Positions 35,284-48,456 of a DNA stretch of 64,000 bases are shown here, in pieces. Made by a program: the position numbers and the translations under genes. The stretch is from NCBI RefSeq assembly GCF_035222275.1, contig NC_085885.1, positions 1,302,001 through 1,366,000 of the forward strand. The letters are read 5' to 3'. Position 1 is the stretch's first letter. The number at the start of each line of letters is the position of its first letter. The notes beneath the pieces are model-generated. The model was not told the DNA's origin. It searched no databases and saw nothing but the letters and a program-made list of their open reading frames with translations. Origin of the DNA: Podospora bellae-mahoneyi (Eukaryota > Ascomycota > Sordariomycetes > Sordariales > Podosporaceae).

Positions 35284-36469
35284 TCACCCGGCGTTAACCA
35301 CGGCGCCAAGCGTTCTCAGGAGATTCTGCTTGACCCCCTCAACCTCAGCCTCGTCCATTGGCAAGAAATTGATTACCTCATCCGGCCCCCCAGCTCCCCC
35401 AAACAGTACACTCTCCGACAAACTCGCCGCAATCCCCCTCTTCACCCTCCTCTCCCAAACCCCTTCCCAATTCCACTCCTCCGGTCTCCTGCTGCTCGTG
35501 GGCGTAGCCGGCACAGCCAAACTCCCAGAACTAGTCCTAGCATCAACCACGCTCCCCCTCCCATCATCACTCACCACCGTCTCCGCCTTTTCCACCACCT
35601 CCCCTTCCCCCTCCCCCTCCTTCCTCTCCTTCTCCCTCTGCTCCCTCTTCCTCTCCCTTTTTTCCTTTTCCTTCTGCATCCGTCTATGCGTCCTCCAAGC
35701 ATGCCAAGCCCCCGGATTCCCCGCCGCCTCAAGCGGCACCCCATCCAACACCTTCTCATCATCAAACGTACTCCTAATATACCTCAACACCTCCCACGTG
35801 CTAACCTTCCTCTCCCCCCGTCCCCTTTTCCCCTTCCCACCCACAACAAACGCACCCCCCATCCCATCTCCCTCCTCCCGCTCGGCAAACCACTCCGGAA
35901 ACCCATGCGACAGTCCAAAACCCCCAGGAGGTAGCCTCACACTCCCCTTCTTCCCGCTCTCCTCACCGACGTACGTCGTCAGCGGGCTGATCAACGGGTG
36001 GAAAATGTCCGTCGAGAACGTCACCAGCGGTGCAGAGTCAGGGTAATCATCCGGGAAAGAGATCTGAAACCGCAAGATAGCCGTGGCGTAAGGCCCTTTC
36101 CTGACAAAAAGAACGCCCGACCAGAGGGTGGGGTATTCGGGGCTGTGGGGGGATGGGGGAAGGGAGACGATTATCCCCGGGGGTGGGCAGTGTTTGAGGG
36201 CGGTGCTATGTATCGTCGTCAGCTTCTGATGGTGTAAGGGAGAAAAATTTGACAGCAGGGAACAGCACATACAATTCAGCAATGAGGTTCGCCCTCTTGA
36301 TCGCCGGCAGGGAGGTGAGACGTTTCCTGGTGGATTCGACCGTGTGCTCCGACCCAACCACAATCGTGGGCGAAGGGGCGATGCTGATGATGCCCGCACC
36401 GCTGCTGAGGTTGGTGCTGGAGTTGGCGGGGGAGAAGAAGGATGATGAGGATGACCTAGGGGAAGCCAT
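35284..36469 (-). CDS. UBC-fold pseudo-E2, FTS/AKTIP-like
   Basis: 372 aa, minus strand, exons 36469-36273 and 36205-35284. After a Ser-rich N-terminus the UBC fold starts at about residue 60: IAEFTALKHCPPPGIIVS, then LWSGVLFVRKGPYATAILRF, then FPDDYPDSAPLVTFSTDIFHPL. The position where active E2 enzymes carry HPN and the catalytic Cys reads FHPLISPLTTY, so both the Asn and the Cys are missing and it cannot form the ubiquitin thioester. The pattern of conserved residues (LAEF, W.GV.F.R.G.Y, FHPL..P) is that of AKTIP/FTS, the subunit that joins Hook and FHIP to link early endosomes to dynein. That assignment is an inference; a general UEV-like protein is the alternative. A highly charged Lys/Arg/Glu segment (~residues 220-255) is inserted before a helical C-terminus. 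Confidence 0.82.
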
Positions 36470-37732
36470 TTTGCGTACTGTAGGATGTACCGAGATGTCG
36501 TGGAGCAAAACTCAGTGATGGCCGATTATTATGCCAACTCTCTGCCGCGGTGATAGATCAATCTGGGTTTGTTGAGTGAGCGAGAGTGAGTTGTGAGTGT
36601 GAACCTGAGTCAAATTCGGTGAGACCTCCTCCCCTGCAAACCAAAGGAAACGAGCGACGACGATGAGCGGCCTTGCTATCTCAGGAGGGCCAGTTCCTAG
36701 GATGAGAGAGAGTGAAACAGGAAAAAGACGGTATATTTTAGGAGAAGTTCGACGATGAGAATCAACACCCATCCAAGCGATGACATGTCGTCGTCCACAA
36801 CCCATCAAGGTTCAAGGGTCCATCCAGTTCATGCCAAATCCCTTGGCGCCAAGTATCCAAACACCACGCCCCCACCTCCCATAATTCAGGGTTAGGGTCT
36901 CTTAAAATTTCCCCGAAATACTCCGCATTCCCTGCCAAAATGAATTATCATGAAATATGGCATCCATCCAAAATCAGAAACCACCTCACCGCCCAGCCCA
37001 CCACCAACAACCCAACCCAGCCCTACCATACCGAAACCTCTCAATCAAGCCTAGCCAAGCTGACATGCCAAGCCCTCAAGGATCCCGAATAATGGCCTGA
37101 GTTTCAGTTGTGGATCGTCTGAGCATATCTTTGACTGGTCCCAGAGAAGAAGCCATCACATCCATTCAAGCAGCGTTCGTCAGCAGCAAAGCCCCAACCA
37201 AGCCCTTGGGACCGGACCTACCAAAAGATGTCAAAAGAGGCAAAACGTGGTAAAAAGTACATTGAATAATCACTAATTCCAAACCCAAAGCAGCATTGGC
37301 CTCTATGGAAACTGTTTCTGCTCAGCAACAAAAAAAGTACATAATGAAAAATCCCAACCAACCATACTGACAAAAGTCCCCTTCCCCTCTCCCCCCCTTT
37401 CAAATGAGAAAAAAATAATCTATGATTTGCTGTGCTCATCTTAACGCTTTTTATTGGGTAGAAAAACGAACCCTATCGCCCCCCTCCCCAACGGCAGCCC
37501 TTCTCCGAGTCTGCCCTATGAATTTCCTCCTCCCACCCCCATCCTCATCCTTTTCGGGGCACCCGCAGGACCGATCAAGACATGGATCCCCCAGAAAGGT
37601 TGACCGGTGTGCTCTCCCCTCCCACTTCGTCAAACCTTAACCCCCCAGTAGCCGTCTGTTTCCCCGAAGACCCAAAACCTTCCCATAACCCATCACATAC
37701 CCCCGCGGCACTCAATCCTCGACCCCCACGCT
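36470..37732. other. Intergenic region LSO2-like gene to pseudo-E2 gene
   Basis: About 1.26 kb with the promoter of the pseudo-E2 gene on the left and the LSO2-like 3' end on the right. No frame resembles a known protein. Confidence 0.45.
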
Positions 37733-39036
37733 CTACTTCCCCAACCTAGCCTCAATCTTCCTCCTTTCCTCCGCCTTCAACTCGGCCAGCTCCTCCTTGG
37801 TAGCATCATACCTAGCGCTAACTTGATTAAACGGGTTCTCCGGGCTCTTCTCAAACTCCTTCTTGATCTTCTCCTTCTTCTGATTCAACCTCAACCCCTG
37901 GCCCGTCCCGTTCGACTCCATCTCGGCCAGCCTCCTCTGCTCGAAAGCCGCATATGCCGCCTTGAACCTCCTCTCGGGATGTCTATCGATCTTATCCTGC
38001 GTCGCTGGGCCAGCCAAGCTCAGCGCGTCAAGCGCATTGTCGATGCCCGATGCGTTGAGCGCCGACAGGCCAGAGCTAGGCTCATCAAGCTGCGACAGAT
38101 CCAAGCCCCGGGACTTCTTGACGGCCGTTTTGGCGTTCTTTGGCTGGGAGCGACCGGGAGTGTTCTTCTCTTCCTCGGCGAGCAGGGCGTCGCGCTCGGC
38201 TTTTTTGCGGGCCAGTTCGGCTTTCTTTTGGGCTTCGGTTTCCCTGAAGTGAACGTAGATATGTCAGCAAACTGTAGATGTCGCCATGTGCATGTATCAT
38301 CATGGTGTCTGGGTCAAGGTCCCTGCCAAGTAATTGTCCACAACCAAACTTTGGCCAACCTCGGTAGCCCTCTGTCTGGTAGGTGGCTTGATCCCACCAT
38401 GTGGTGATGGTGGTTGCGTGAGCTTTGTTCCCCCCTCCCTTCTTCCAACCAAGCCGGCGACCGAGCTCCGACACTTGAGAAAGAAAAGCAGAGGAGGGGC
38501 AAAAGCAAAACCTCTCGCGTGCTGTGACTGGTGTGCCGAACACTCCCCTCTTGCTTGCCACACGCATAACACCCATGCCCAGCCCTGCTACATCCCCCCT
38601 CCCGAGTAGACGTATGTCGTACAGACTATACCACACCGAAACCGCCCACCTCCCACCCAATGAGATCCTCCCTCCTCCTCCTCCTCCTACTCCTCCTCCT
38701 CCATGGAAATCACTACCACACCCAGCAACCAACCAACCGCGAGCCTATTCCCGACGGCTGTCCGCAGACCCAACTTCCCCCGATCAATCAATCAATCAAT
38801 CGACAACCAACCCACCCAACTCTCATCCACCATCAAAGGAAATTAAAAAAAAACACTCACTTCTTCGCATTACTCTTAGTCCCCTTCTCCCACTTCGCCG
38901 CCTCAGCAGCCGCCTCCCGTTCACTCTCCTCCGCAGCCTTCCTCGCCGCCGTCTCCGCCTTCCTCGCCTGGCCCAGAGCCTTCTTGCTCCCCTCCGCCGC
39001 ATCCCCTCCCCCCTTGCCCTTCTTGCCTCCGGCCAT
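37733..39036 (-). CDS. lso2: LSO2/CCDC124-like ribosome-associated protein
   Basis: 228 aa, minus strand, exons 39036-38861 and 38243-37733. The N-terminal ~85 residues are a Lys/Ala/Glu-rich charged helix starting MAGGKKGKGG, followed by an Lys-rich KKAERDALLAEEE coiled segment. The C-terminal half has the conserved HPERRFKAAYAAFEQRRLAEME, ENPFNQV and LRLNQKKEKIKKEFEKSP blocks of the CCDC124 family. Known members (yeast Lso2, human CCDC124) bind idle 80S ribosomes during nutrient stress and help them restart. Here the protein is longer than yeast Lso2 (92 aa) and close to human CCDC124 (223 aa). The single intron is 617 nt, long for this window. The ATG is in the context GGCCATGGCCG(G) when read on the minus strand, and the frame joins exactly across the intron. 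Confidence 0.9.
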
Positions 39037-39450
39037 GGTTCGTTCAAAAAACCGTCACGAAATAAATCACCTGAGCCGATCTCAATGCACGCAGTAATGC
39101 TGTGGTTGGTTGATGTGCGTGTGTGTTGTATTGCGCGCGTGTGTGGTGTAGAACAGAAATTCGAAGAAGTGTAATCGAAGCAACAAATTCGAATGCAAGC
39201 AAGCTTGGCCCGCGCCCGCACCGCACCCAGGCAAGTGTGCGTCATTGAAGATAAATGGCGGGGTAAATAATTGCTCCCTTCCTTCCGTCGAGAGGGGGGG
39301 TGAAATTAGTGATAAAAGTGGAGTGGTCACTCTCAGGAAGAGCAGCAAAGTGAAATCTCTTGGCCCGTGCGAGGAATCCAACAGGGACCTTTTGTCGAGA
39401 GGCTATCACCACCTGCTTTCCTTCCACATCTCTCACTCACACAAACACAC

Positions 39451-39487
<37 letters not shown>

Positions 39488-39491
39488 ACAA

Positions 39492-39522
<31 letters not shown>

Positions 39523-42500
39523 GCTCGCACACAAGCCGGGCGAGTACCGCGCGCGGGGAGTTTCCCCCCTGCCGTGATGATCACAGTACAGGCCGACAAG
39601 GGTAGACGGCAGGTCCGGTCCGTGAATGTGACGAAGAAATATGAAATGGGTGCCCAAGGCTTTGATATATATCCTATACACACACATGTTCGCCTTCCCG
39701 GCCTCTTCTTGTTATACATACCAATGAGAAATCCTTCGACTAGGCACCGCAAATAAGTTCTTCCCATGTTCCTCGTTTCTGTAAGAAACCAGAGCCTGCT
39801 AGACTTGGATGTTGCCGAAGTTCAAACAATGGCGTAAAATACCCAGAGGCCGTGAGCTGCACAGTTCTCCCATCCCATGTCGCGTCCCGCCGCCGCTGGA
39901 GCGGCATCAGCAGCAGGCTTGACCGCCTCCTTTTTCCGCAGTAGCCTTCGACATACCAAATAAAGCCATCCCTCTCCGGCAAGGCTCTGTGGAACTGAAC
40001 TGATGCACCGTGGCAACCCGCTTACCCCCGACTCTAATGGCCAACTCAACATCCAGACCTGTCATGCTCTCACGACACTCTTCTATGTGACAAAGTAAGC
40101 ATAGATCAAGATCAACCTGAGACAGGCGCAGGTAGGCTTTGGGGACACACGGCGTTGGGGCTAGGTAATCGTAAATGGCCAAACTAGGAAAACTGACAGC
40201 CTGAAAAAGAAGCATCGGAGGCGGGCCGAGCAGCGAACAGCTATGTTCGACAGCTCCTTGCAACCTCGGCTGGCTGTGGTCGCGCTGAAGCGAGTCGTCA
40301 GAAAGTGACAGGTCACTCGGTTGTGAGACTCCAAGTGGGATCCAGAACACACAACGGGCTGTGATAAGCGACTCCAAAATGCACCTCGCCCGAAGTTACG
40401 ACGCCACAAGGCCGACTGGAGGTTGTTATCGCGTCAACAAAACTGCATGCTTCTCAGTCCAGTGGTCCGTTCGGGTTCCTGTTTACGAGACCGGTCAAGA
40501 TGGCGTGCCTGCCTCTCCGTATCTGCCAAGGGTGGTCAGGCTTCGTGTAGCAGTGTAGTGTAGATTAAATCTCTCTCAGATGTGACGGCGATCGGCTGAC
40601 GGAAAGCGGCTTCGTACTTGTGTCTTTGCTTTTTTTTTTCCCATGATCGATGCAGTTGCTTTCCCCATAGCGGCCAGAGTTGAGAGGGGTATACGGGTGG
40701 GTGTTCCCGTTCCTTGTCCGCAATACGTGCCCCCCTGTCGCAGGCTTAGCAAGGGCTCTTGATATGGGGGAGGACACCAACGCATACGCATACCAATGCA
40801 ACCAAGCAACGTCAAGCTGTGCCAGCGGTGATGGCGCTGCTCTTTCGCGGTGGCATGAATCATCCACGCTTTGCGTGCTGCAAAATGGATGCAGTCAGAC
40901 GGCGGCATGGCCTCAGCATGTCCGGGTCACGGGGCTTTCGGGTCCGGAAGGCGAGGTTAGTTAGGTCGTAGTGTCTTCGGAGCGAGATCCGCTGGGGGAA
41001 AACGAACTATGAGGCCGCGGGTCAGTTGGTTGCACTCTCCGACGCTGCAGCAAAGCCAGTGGCTAGCTATGGCGGAAGAGCCATGCGGGTTGGTCCGGGA
41101 ATGTTAAACATCCTGATTTGAATGCGACTGCGCCAATCATCCTGGCCAGCCTCCTCGCAGTCGCCCCGGAGGTCATCATGAACCGGGCCTAGTGTTGAGT
41201 TGCCCGTGGAAATCATCCCCAGATGGCTGGGGACAACTGAGACACTTGCTTCTGCGCAGGCGAGAGGACAACGCTACGTTTGCAGTCAGGAGAACTGGCT
41301 GATATTGAAATGGGCCATCATCTGAGACCCCAGAGCGCCAAGAAGGGCTTGACATGGGCGGCGAGGATCCTCGACCGGCTTGCTCGGGAACCTTGACCAC
41401 CGGTGCAGAGTGTGCACTCAGCTCAGCCCAAACCACAACCTTGGGTCTGATCTGGTTGCCTGCAGTTGCAAACATGACGTCCTCGCTCTAGAAAGAGACC
41501 CTGTAGTTAGCCTTCCCCCTATTGGATAGCCCGGCTGCTTATACCGCCCCGTCTCAAAGCGGATCGGCACTCTATTCTGATGTTACAGATCAGCTCGGGC
41601 GCTGACCGCCACCAGCAGCTCCTTTGATGATAGGGAAACGGTTCTTCTGGATTCAAGGCCAACGGGGGAAACATCGTATCGACACCCAAGGCCCCATTGG
41701 TGGACGAAACAAGAAGGAGGTTTCTTGTGCAGAGCACCGAGGCCAGCGTCGCTTACCAGTCAGTGCGGGTAGAGGCGCACAGGCGCTGCAAGACGCAGTG
41801 TTGGTCGAATCGCGTTTGCCCTGCAGGGCTAATTCATGCGGAATCCCTACACGATAGTCATCTAAACCTTGGAAATAACCACCGTGGATGTCTCACTGTC
41901 AGTGACGAGCAACGCTCGCGTGGGGCGCAGTGAGCAGACGAGTGTCTGCCGTGCACCTGGGCGGTTTTCCAGATCCAGATAGCACGAAGAGGAGATCCCA
42001 TAGGCATGGCTCCGGCGCGCACACATGCTTCTACCTACTGCATCACACAGGCTTGCTGCGGCGTAGACGGCACTTGTCCAGGGTGCGGAGAGTCAAGAAG
42101 GATTGGCGCCTTGGTGTTGATGGGCCAGAGAGGCGGCAGGATCGTTGCAAACGCAGGAGGACCGATTAGAAACAATGTTTTGCTGATGAAAGTGCCGTCA
42201 GTCCGCAACCGAGATGCAGTGCACCGTCGCGAGTCATGGTTTGGACAAAAAGGCGGGGATGAGAAAACGGTTCTTTGGTGAGGTGGCTGTAGTTACATGT
42301 ATGTAGCCCTTTACAGCGAGCGAGAAGAGGTGAGGTTGCAACAGAAGCGTGTAAGAGATGTGCCGTCTGGTAGCGTACCCTTCCTCCGTCGTCCTTGTAA
42401 GCGTGCGGCTAAACCTCGGACTGGTCGTACGTCGTTTGGCCCCCTCTGGCCCTTCCTCAGCAATGGTCACACAACCTGGAGGAAGCCGCTCCTTCGTCCT

Positions 42501-45500
42501 TCTTGCCTCGGCTGGGGAGGATTCCGCTGATACGACTATTGCTTCCCGTCTTCTGCAAGGTTCCAGGCATTGCTAAAAGCAGGCAAGTAAACTTGAGAAA
42601 GGACGGAGCCAGCAGCAACGGACCTTCCCATGTGAGGTCTAAGTCGGTGCTGTTGGTTGACGTTACGAGCTGCCCAGAAGGTCTCTCTGGTTAGCGTCTC
42701 ACACAAGGTCCCGCGTTCCATGTCGAACCTGGAAGATTCCGTATAAAGGATAGATGTGGACATGAGAGCCACAGGCAGTCAGCGTGCGCGTGGGGGGATA
42801 TCGTGCGAAGACTTATCGATTGGCCAGCTTGCGGCAACCAGGCAGGGGAGACGGGTTGTTTTGTAGATCCATGCTGCATCCCTAAGCAAGGTCGGCCATT
42901 TTCAAGGCAACTTGTGTCTGATGTTGCTGGAACTGACGGAGTCGGTGAGGGGACATTGCACCGGTGAAGTGCCGGTGTGTACCGTATGTTGTTGACATCG
43001 TCTGGGGTTGGTTGCGCGGAGGGTGACGGCCCCGGTGGAGCTGTGGTCTCAGCCCCATGGCAAGCGGTGCCCGGCTTTTGACCGGCTTTTGCGGATCCGA
43101 ATCCCCAGACTGTCGATGTCGGTGCGAATTGCATCTGTATTCGAGCAGCCCCATCGTTCATTTCATACAACATCGTCCATCCCAGCCATCCATCCAAAGT
43201 ACTTCTTGTATCCCCCACCCCTCCTTTTCGGTGACCTCCCGCACCACCGAGCTGGCAAAGTGGACAGGATGAGTCCTCAGTGGTCCAGAAGCTGAATCAA
43301 ACCAACCATTCGGCTGCTCCCCATGGCTTGCGCCAGTTCGTTGTTCACGATGGCATCCACCTTGCGTTTCAGCTTTATTGCCACTGCATATCACATTTCC
43401 GCCGACTGAGGTACCGAGAAGCTGGTTGGAGACGCTAGAAAAGGAAAAAGAAGAAAAAAAGAACTCGCAAATCAGCGGCCTTTGCTCCGGCCTGTGAACC
43501 AAGCACCACGAGTACCGACCTCGGGACCGCGCAAGCCACCAGGGCTAGACCACGTCAAAGCAACAGCTGGATCTCCATTTTCTGTCCCAGAAGCTGCACG
43601 ACATGCAGAATGCATATTGGAGGACCGCAAGCAATCTTGCTGTTCAGGCGTAGGCCATGTAGTCATGTTCACGGTGAATTTGCCGACCCCTGAATTCTAC
43701 AGTGTACACCGAAAGGAAGGAGGCAGATCGTCTTTGGTTTGTACTCCGTATCGGCTGGCCATTTTTTTTTTTTTTTTTGTGGCATCGAAACTGCAGCAGG
43801 TCCGCAGCCGCAGTTCCCACACCAACTTTTTGCGCGGGACTTGAGAAAATACTGCGTCATTATGAGACGCGACAATCTCATTGGCCCTGCTGTCGAGTTT
43901 TCCCCTGACAGTAGTTCTAGCAAAAGACGGGATGCAACCACTCGCAAATGAACGTTGGAGAGCACATGATTGCTGGTGTATGCGTGCCTTGAAACGGGGC
44001 AGCTGGAAGGTCCAATGAGCAACGTCGCCGTCTGGAGCATCTGGGGAAGGTTGGTTTCGTCTTGGCCCTCTGGTAACTGCGGGATGCGGATACGGAAGAA
44101 AGGGGTCAAATTTGCGGCAGAGGTTGATGATACTGATCATAGAAAAGTCTCATTGCTGTTTTTGTTCCAAGTTTCCCCATGTGCTTGCTGCGTGAGGGAC
44201 TGACGTGGTGATGCCCGTCACCAGCCACACGGGCATTTACTATCGCCTCTGATGCCGTCAACAGCGCTGGATAAGCGCCTGCTGATTGGCCGGAGAGGGG
44301 GTGGGAGCAGTGCTTCAAAACCAACACCTGTTTACCCCGGCCCGACAATCTGGTTGGGGCTTCCAAATGGAGAATTCGATTTTCTGGAAGCGAGGTATTA
44401 CTAGGGTCACCCTTGTCGATCGAAACTGGCGCTCATCCCCAGGGTCCGTCTCGGGTACCGATTTGTCAAGATCTGCTGGGAAGATTCTGATGACACCAGC
44501 AGCAGCACTGAGCAGTTGTTGATATGCAAGGTTTTCTGCAGACCCCAGCGAACTCTTTTAATATGTTATCGGAATGGAGGCACTGGGAGTTTGCTCAATA
44601 TCCAGGATGAAAAGCAGAAGTGGACATTTTCGTATTGTACATAGTACCGGTGGTTGGGGGGAGCTCGGCAGATGGCTTTTTAAGTTGCACATGGTCATCT
44701 GGCTCAGTGAGCGAGGCGCCTTCCAAGCCGCCCTTGACGCACCCACCATCATGTCCCCACGCCGACGGTACGGCTCCGGTTGGTTTGTGTCGACTTCTGG
44801 TGGGCAGAGCGAAAGAAAAAGCTTCCCCACGCATCGGGCGATCCAGCTGAAAAATACAGATCGTCCCAAAGACGGTGACACCGTGCCGGAGCTCTTGCCG
44901 CCTGACGATAGCGGTGATGCCCACGCGAGTTCAGGGGGGGCTGATGACGTGTGGAACTCGAGTTATGAACGCTCTACCCGCGACAAGAACACCCGAGGAG
45001 GGATGAGGTTAAAATTAGCGCTTGACATGACGGGAGCGAATCCGACCTGGCATGTGTGGCATGATACCTGGTGTTGGTGGTGTTGATACTTGCGGGATAT
45101 TAGGCGGCATACCGCCATTTAGTATGGTGCACATGGAGCCTCGTAGCCTGGGCGATCACCGTGGCTTCTCAGTCGCTACCATTGCATAGGGTCAAAAACC
45201 ACGCACAAGATGGTTGATACACGGGTGCTGTCACCCCGAGCAGCTCTGCTGATTGGCGGGCTTGTATGGCCGACGTTCCAGGCTGTTTGACTGACCAATT
45301 GGTGCTGCGAACCCTGCCATCCATCCGGAACGCTGGGCTGGACTAGGACTGTCAGTACGAAAACAGGACTGGGAGTGTACATGAAGCTGTCGATATGTAC
45401 CTGGATGAGAGCTACGCAGTGTCTGCAAGGTCGTTCAGTGGTTCGGTCTGGTGTTCCCAACAAAGTCGGCGCGGTGACAGGGCCTGTTGCGGGGCCAGTG

Positions 45501-48456
45501 TAATCAACATCGCTCGTTAGAGTATCCTGCTCGGGCTACCTCCAGGGGTTTTGATGAAAGTGCACTTTTCGAGATCATGAAAATGAAGCAATTGCAGAGT
45601 CTTAATCTCTGTCTTCGGTCAGCAACTGGAGCCGAGTGAAGTGTAATAAAAAAGAGGCTTCGACCGGAAAAGTCCCATTCTCTCTGTGCAACCACCCCCT
45701 CCTTCCCCACCACGCCAGCGACAGGACATGGATTGTAGTGTATGTAGGTGACAAGTGCTGGGGAACAAAACATCCGTGACACCTCTCGGCGAAAAGCCCG
45801 TTGACGTTGATATGTCTTGAAATGTGTCTTGGATTTGCCCACACCCGCCCTGTTTCGGAGCCTCAACAGGCCCATCAGAAATGAGGCGCCCTCTTGGCTC
45901 ACTGGTCGGTCGTGGGATGGCAGCGATGGCAAACGTGGAATGGCTCACCATCTCCGCGGCGCGGCATGGGCGGAAGTCAGCATCCTGTTTCCGGGATCGT
46001 TTGCTGCTTGATGTGTGTCGCCGTCAACGGCTCAATAAAAATGGCATCGGGCCATGAACGAGGTGCGCAAGAATGCGACTGTCCGTGCTTGTCCGGCGGC
46101 GAGCCAATGGCCGACACCTGCCGTCCATGATCGTCGAAACTCGTCAGAGCGCTGTGCGACGCGGACACCCCGGAAAGCAACAGCGTCAGCCTAATGCTCC
46201 GTCAGACCGGGTCCTTTTGCCGTTGAGGCTTGGGGTTGAACGAGATGTCTTTTTCGATGGAAGAAGCCGACCACCAGCCAAACGATGCAGTGTAGGTGGG
46301 CTTGGGCTCTCGTGGCCCTGCTCAATGCCCCGCTACATGCCACCTGTGTGTACAGCTTTGCTTTCAGTTGTGTGTGTAACGTCGGTCCTTCGGGCTTCAT
46401 CGGGCCTCTAGCGCATTATTCATACTGGGCTGGGACGGTCGAAGGATCCTAGTGGAAGTCAGAGAACCTGATATTTGCCCATCTGTATGTAGCATGCAGG
46501 TTCGCGCGCCGGGAGGAGCATCACAGCTCTCACCTCACTGTCCAGCCCCACCTTTTCTCTACGGCGGCACGGCGGGCAACAGGAGGGGCGGACGAGTGGT
46601 TGAGGTGGAATTGCTGAAAAAGCAAATTCGAGAAAAAAAGTTTTCATCTTTTCTGGTGTCATTCAGGTGTCATCGGCTAATCTTTCTGTCTCAGGTCAAT
46701 CTGTCGCCTTGATTTGGCTGAACTGGTGCCCTTTCCACAATCCTGAAATTGAAGGTGTTTGCTTTTCTCGGGTGCTTTTGTGCCTGCTGCTGCCGCTACC
46801 TAGGTGTTGCTGGCTCCGATCTCCGCGAGGTTGGGCGCGGCTCTTCTGCTGTTGCACGGTACCTCCCTTTTCACCGCTTCTACCGTAAGCTCCTCCCATG
46901 CTCCGATCGGGGTCAGCAATATTACCTCCCGTCCACATCGCTCGCATCACAGGAGAGCACCCGACCTCAGCAAATACTGACAGTAAGCTCTCAGCTACCT
47001 TGCCTGACGAGGTACATACATGCCTGAACTGAGGTGACGAGCAGCCATAGGTAAGTGTGGAAGGCACAGCCCGCTACTAGCTAGGTACCTACCTAGGTTG
47101 GTGAAACTACGGCGCTGTGTAGGGACAGGGAGGCCGCTATGCTGCAGGTGTGCAGGTGCAGGTATTCATGCAGTTGCGCCTTGGGCGAATGCAGTCACGC
47201 ATTTAGAGACACATCGGACTGCCGCTTGATCCACCTCTGCTCTGCTTGCGCTCATATCACCGGACCTTTCAATCATACCTCAGGCCTTCCCTTCCGTATC
47301 ATCCAGCAGCAAGGTCGATAGCCGCGACTCGCGACAGAGTAAGGCCGTGATGGAGATGACGCAGCCACACCTGACCATGCGATCCGGGTAGACGGTCTGC
47401 CGACCCGTTCGCTGCTGTGCGATGCCCTCATCTATTCTTCTCTTTCAAATCATCAGCCCAGAACGAGGTACGACGGGTTCGCGGCTGCATCGAGCCTTAC
47501 CCGGCCCCGCGGTGGATAGTTCGGCAAGCGCAGCATGCTTCCTCGCAAAAGCAGACGGCAGACGGCCGTCGTCGACGACATTGGATTGGCAAGGCGATCA
47601 CTTTGGCCGCCTTGTTCTTCCGTACCGTACCGTATGTGTGTAGACAGTGTCCTGTCGGAGGACGTCCTCAACGGCGGACGGCGTTGTGAGTGGGTGGGTT
47701 CATCAATCCCACGTCCCAGCGAAACGGTGACGAACCCTCGACGTGCCTGTGGGCGGTATCCCTGCAAGGCATGGGTGATTGACATGGGCCAGTCAGTAAA
47801 GTCGGGAACCAGCCATCCATGGATGCCAAGATTATTGCCCTGGACCTGGTCGACACACTATCCGCTGCGCTCACTTCCAACCTTGCGGTAGCACCTGAAT
47901 TGACCTAGTGCTCCCCCAGGATCGTCCTGTCGTCTTCCCTCTGATCAGAGAGAGTCACCGCTGTTTCACGGCTTCCCTTCACCAAGATGATTTCTTGCCC
48001 AGGTTCCCACATCCCGCAACAACATGGGTCCCCACAGTCAGATGGCTGATCCGGTGACCACTGGCCAGGGCTCTCAGCCCTTCCCGCACCCCGGTGTGCT
48101 TCCTGGGGATCCCATCCTTTCTGGGTGGACTGCATTTTCTCCTTGAATTAGACCTGGCTTCTATCGGCACCAAGGTGTAAACATAAGTAAGCTGCCGACA
48201 TGGCCGTTCATCACTCTCGTCCCCCCCTCGCCCTCTTCGGTCCCTCTCTGTACAAGTACCCTCTCGGTCCCCCCTCTTTCTCTCTTGGGCCGACTCACTA
48301 TTGCTCCTTCACTCGATACATTGTCCACTTGGCACCTGTCACCAATGATTGTTTCACGTCACGAGTCTACATAACGTCTTTGTCCTTTGCCTATATAACT
48401 GTCAAGGGTCCCACGGCGTCAGCCACTTGTATCACAAACAAACCTACCTCTGGGAC
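39037..48456. other. Gene-free region, about 9.4 kb
   Basis: No open frame on either strand shows a recognisable domain, a spliced conserved protein or a transposase/reverse-transcriptase motif. The longest ATG frames (156 codons at 39907-40377 minus, 170 at 44574-45086 plus) look like chance frames in GC-balanced DNA. The base composition is not AT-rich, so this is not typical of repeat-induced point mutation. It contains a CA microsatellite and ACCTAGGT palindromes at 46798-46805 and 47091-47098. It could be a large regulatory region of the MFS gene, a non-coding RNA locus, or hold a fast-evolving gene I cannot see. Confidence 0.55.
39439..39522 (+). repeat. (CA)n microsatellite, interrupted
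   Basis: About 84 bp of CA dinucleotides with a few ACAAACAC interruptions. It lies in non-coding DNA, 400 bp upstream of the LSO2-like start codon. Confidence 0.95.

Noticed and set aside
39907-40377. 156-codon ATG frame (minus) in the gene-free region
   Set aside because: No domain, signal peptide or conserved motif that I recognise; such lengths occur by chance in balanced-GC DNA.
44574-45086. 170-codon ATG frame (plus) in the gene-free region
   Set aside because: Composition is unstructured (Trp- and Gly-rich ends) and no family match is apparent.
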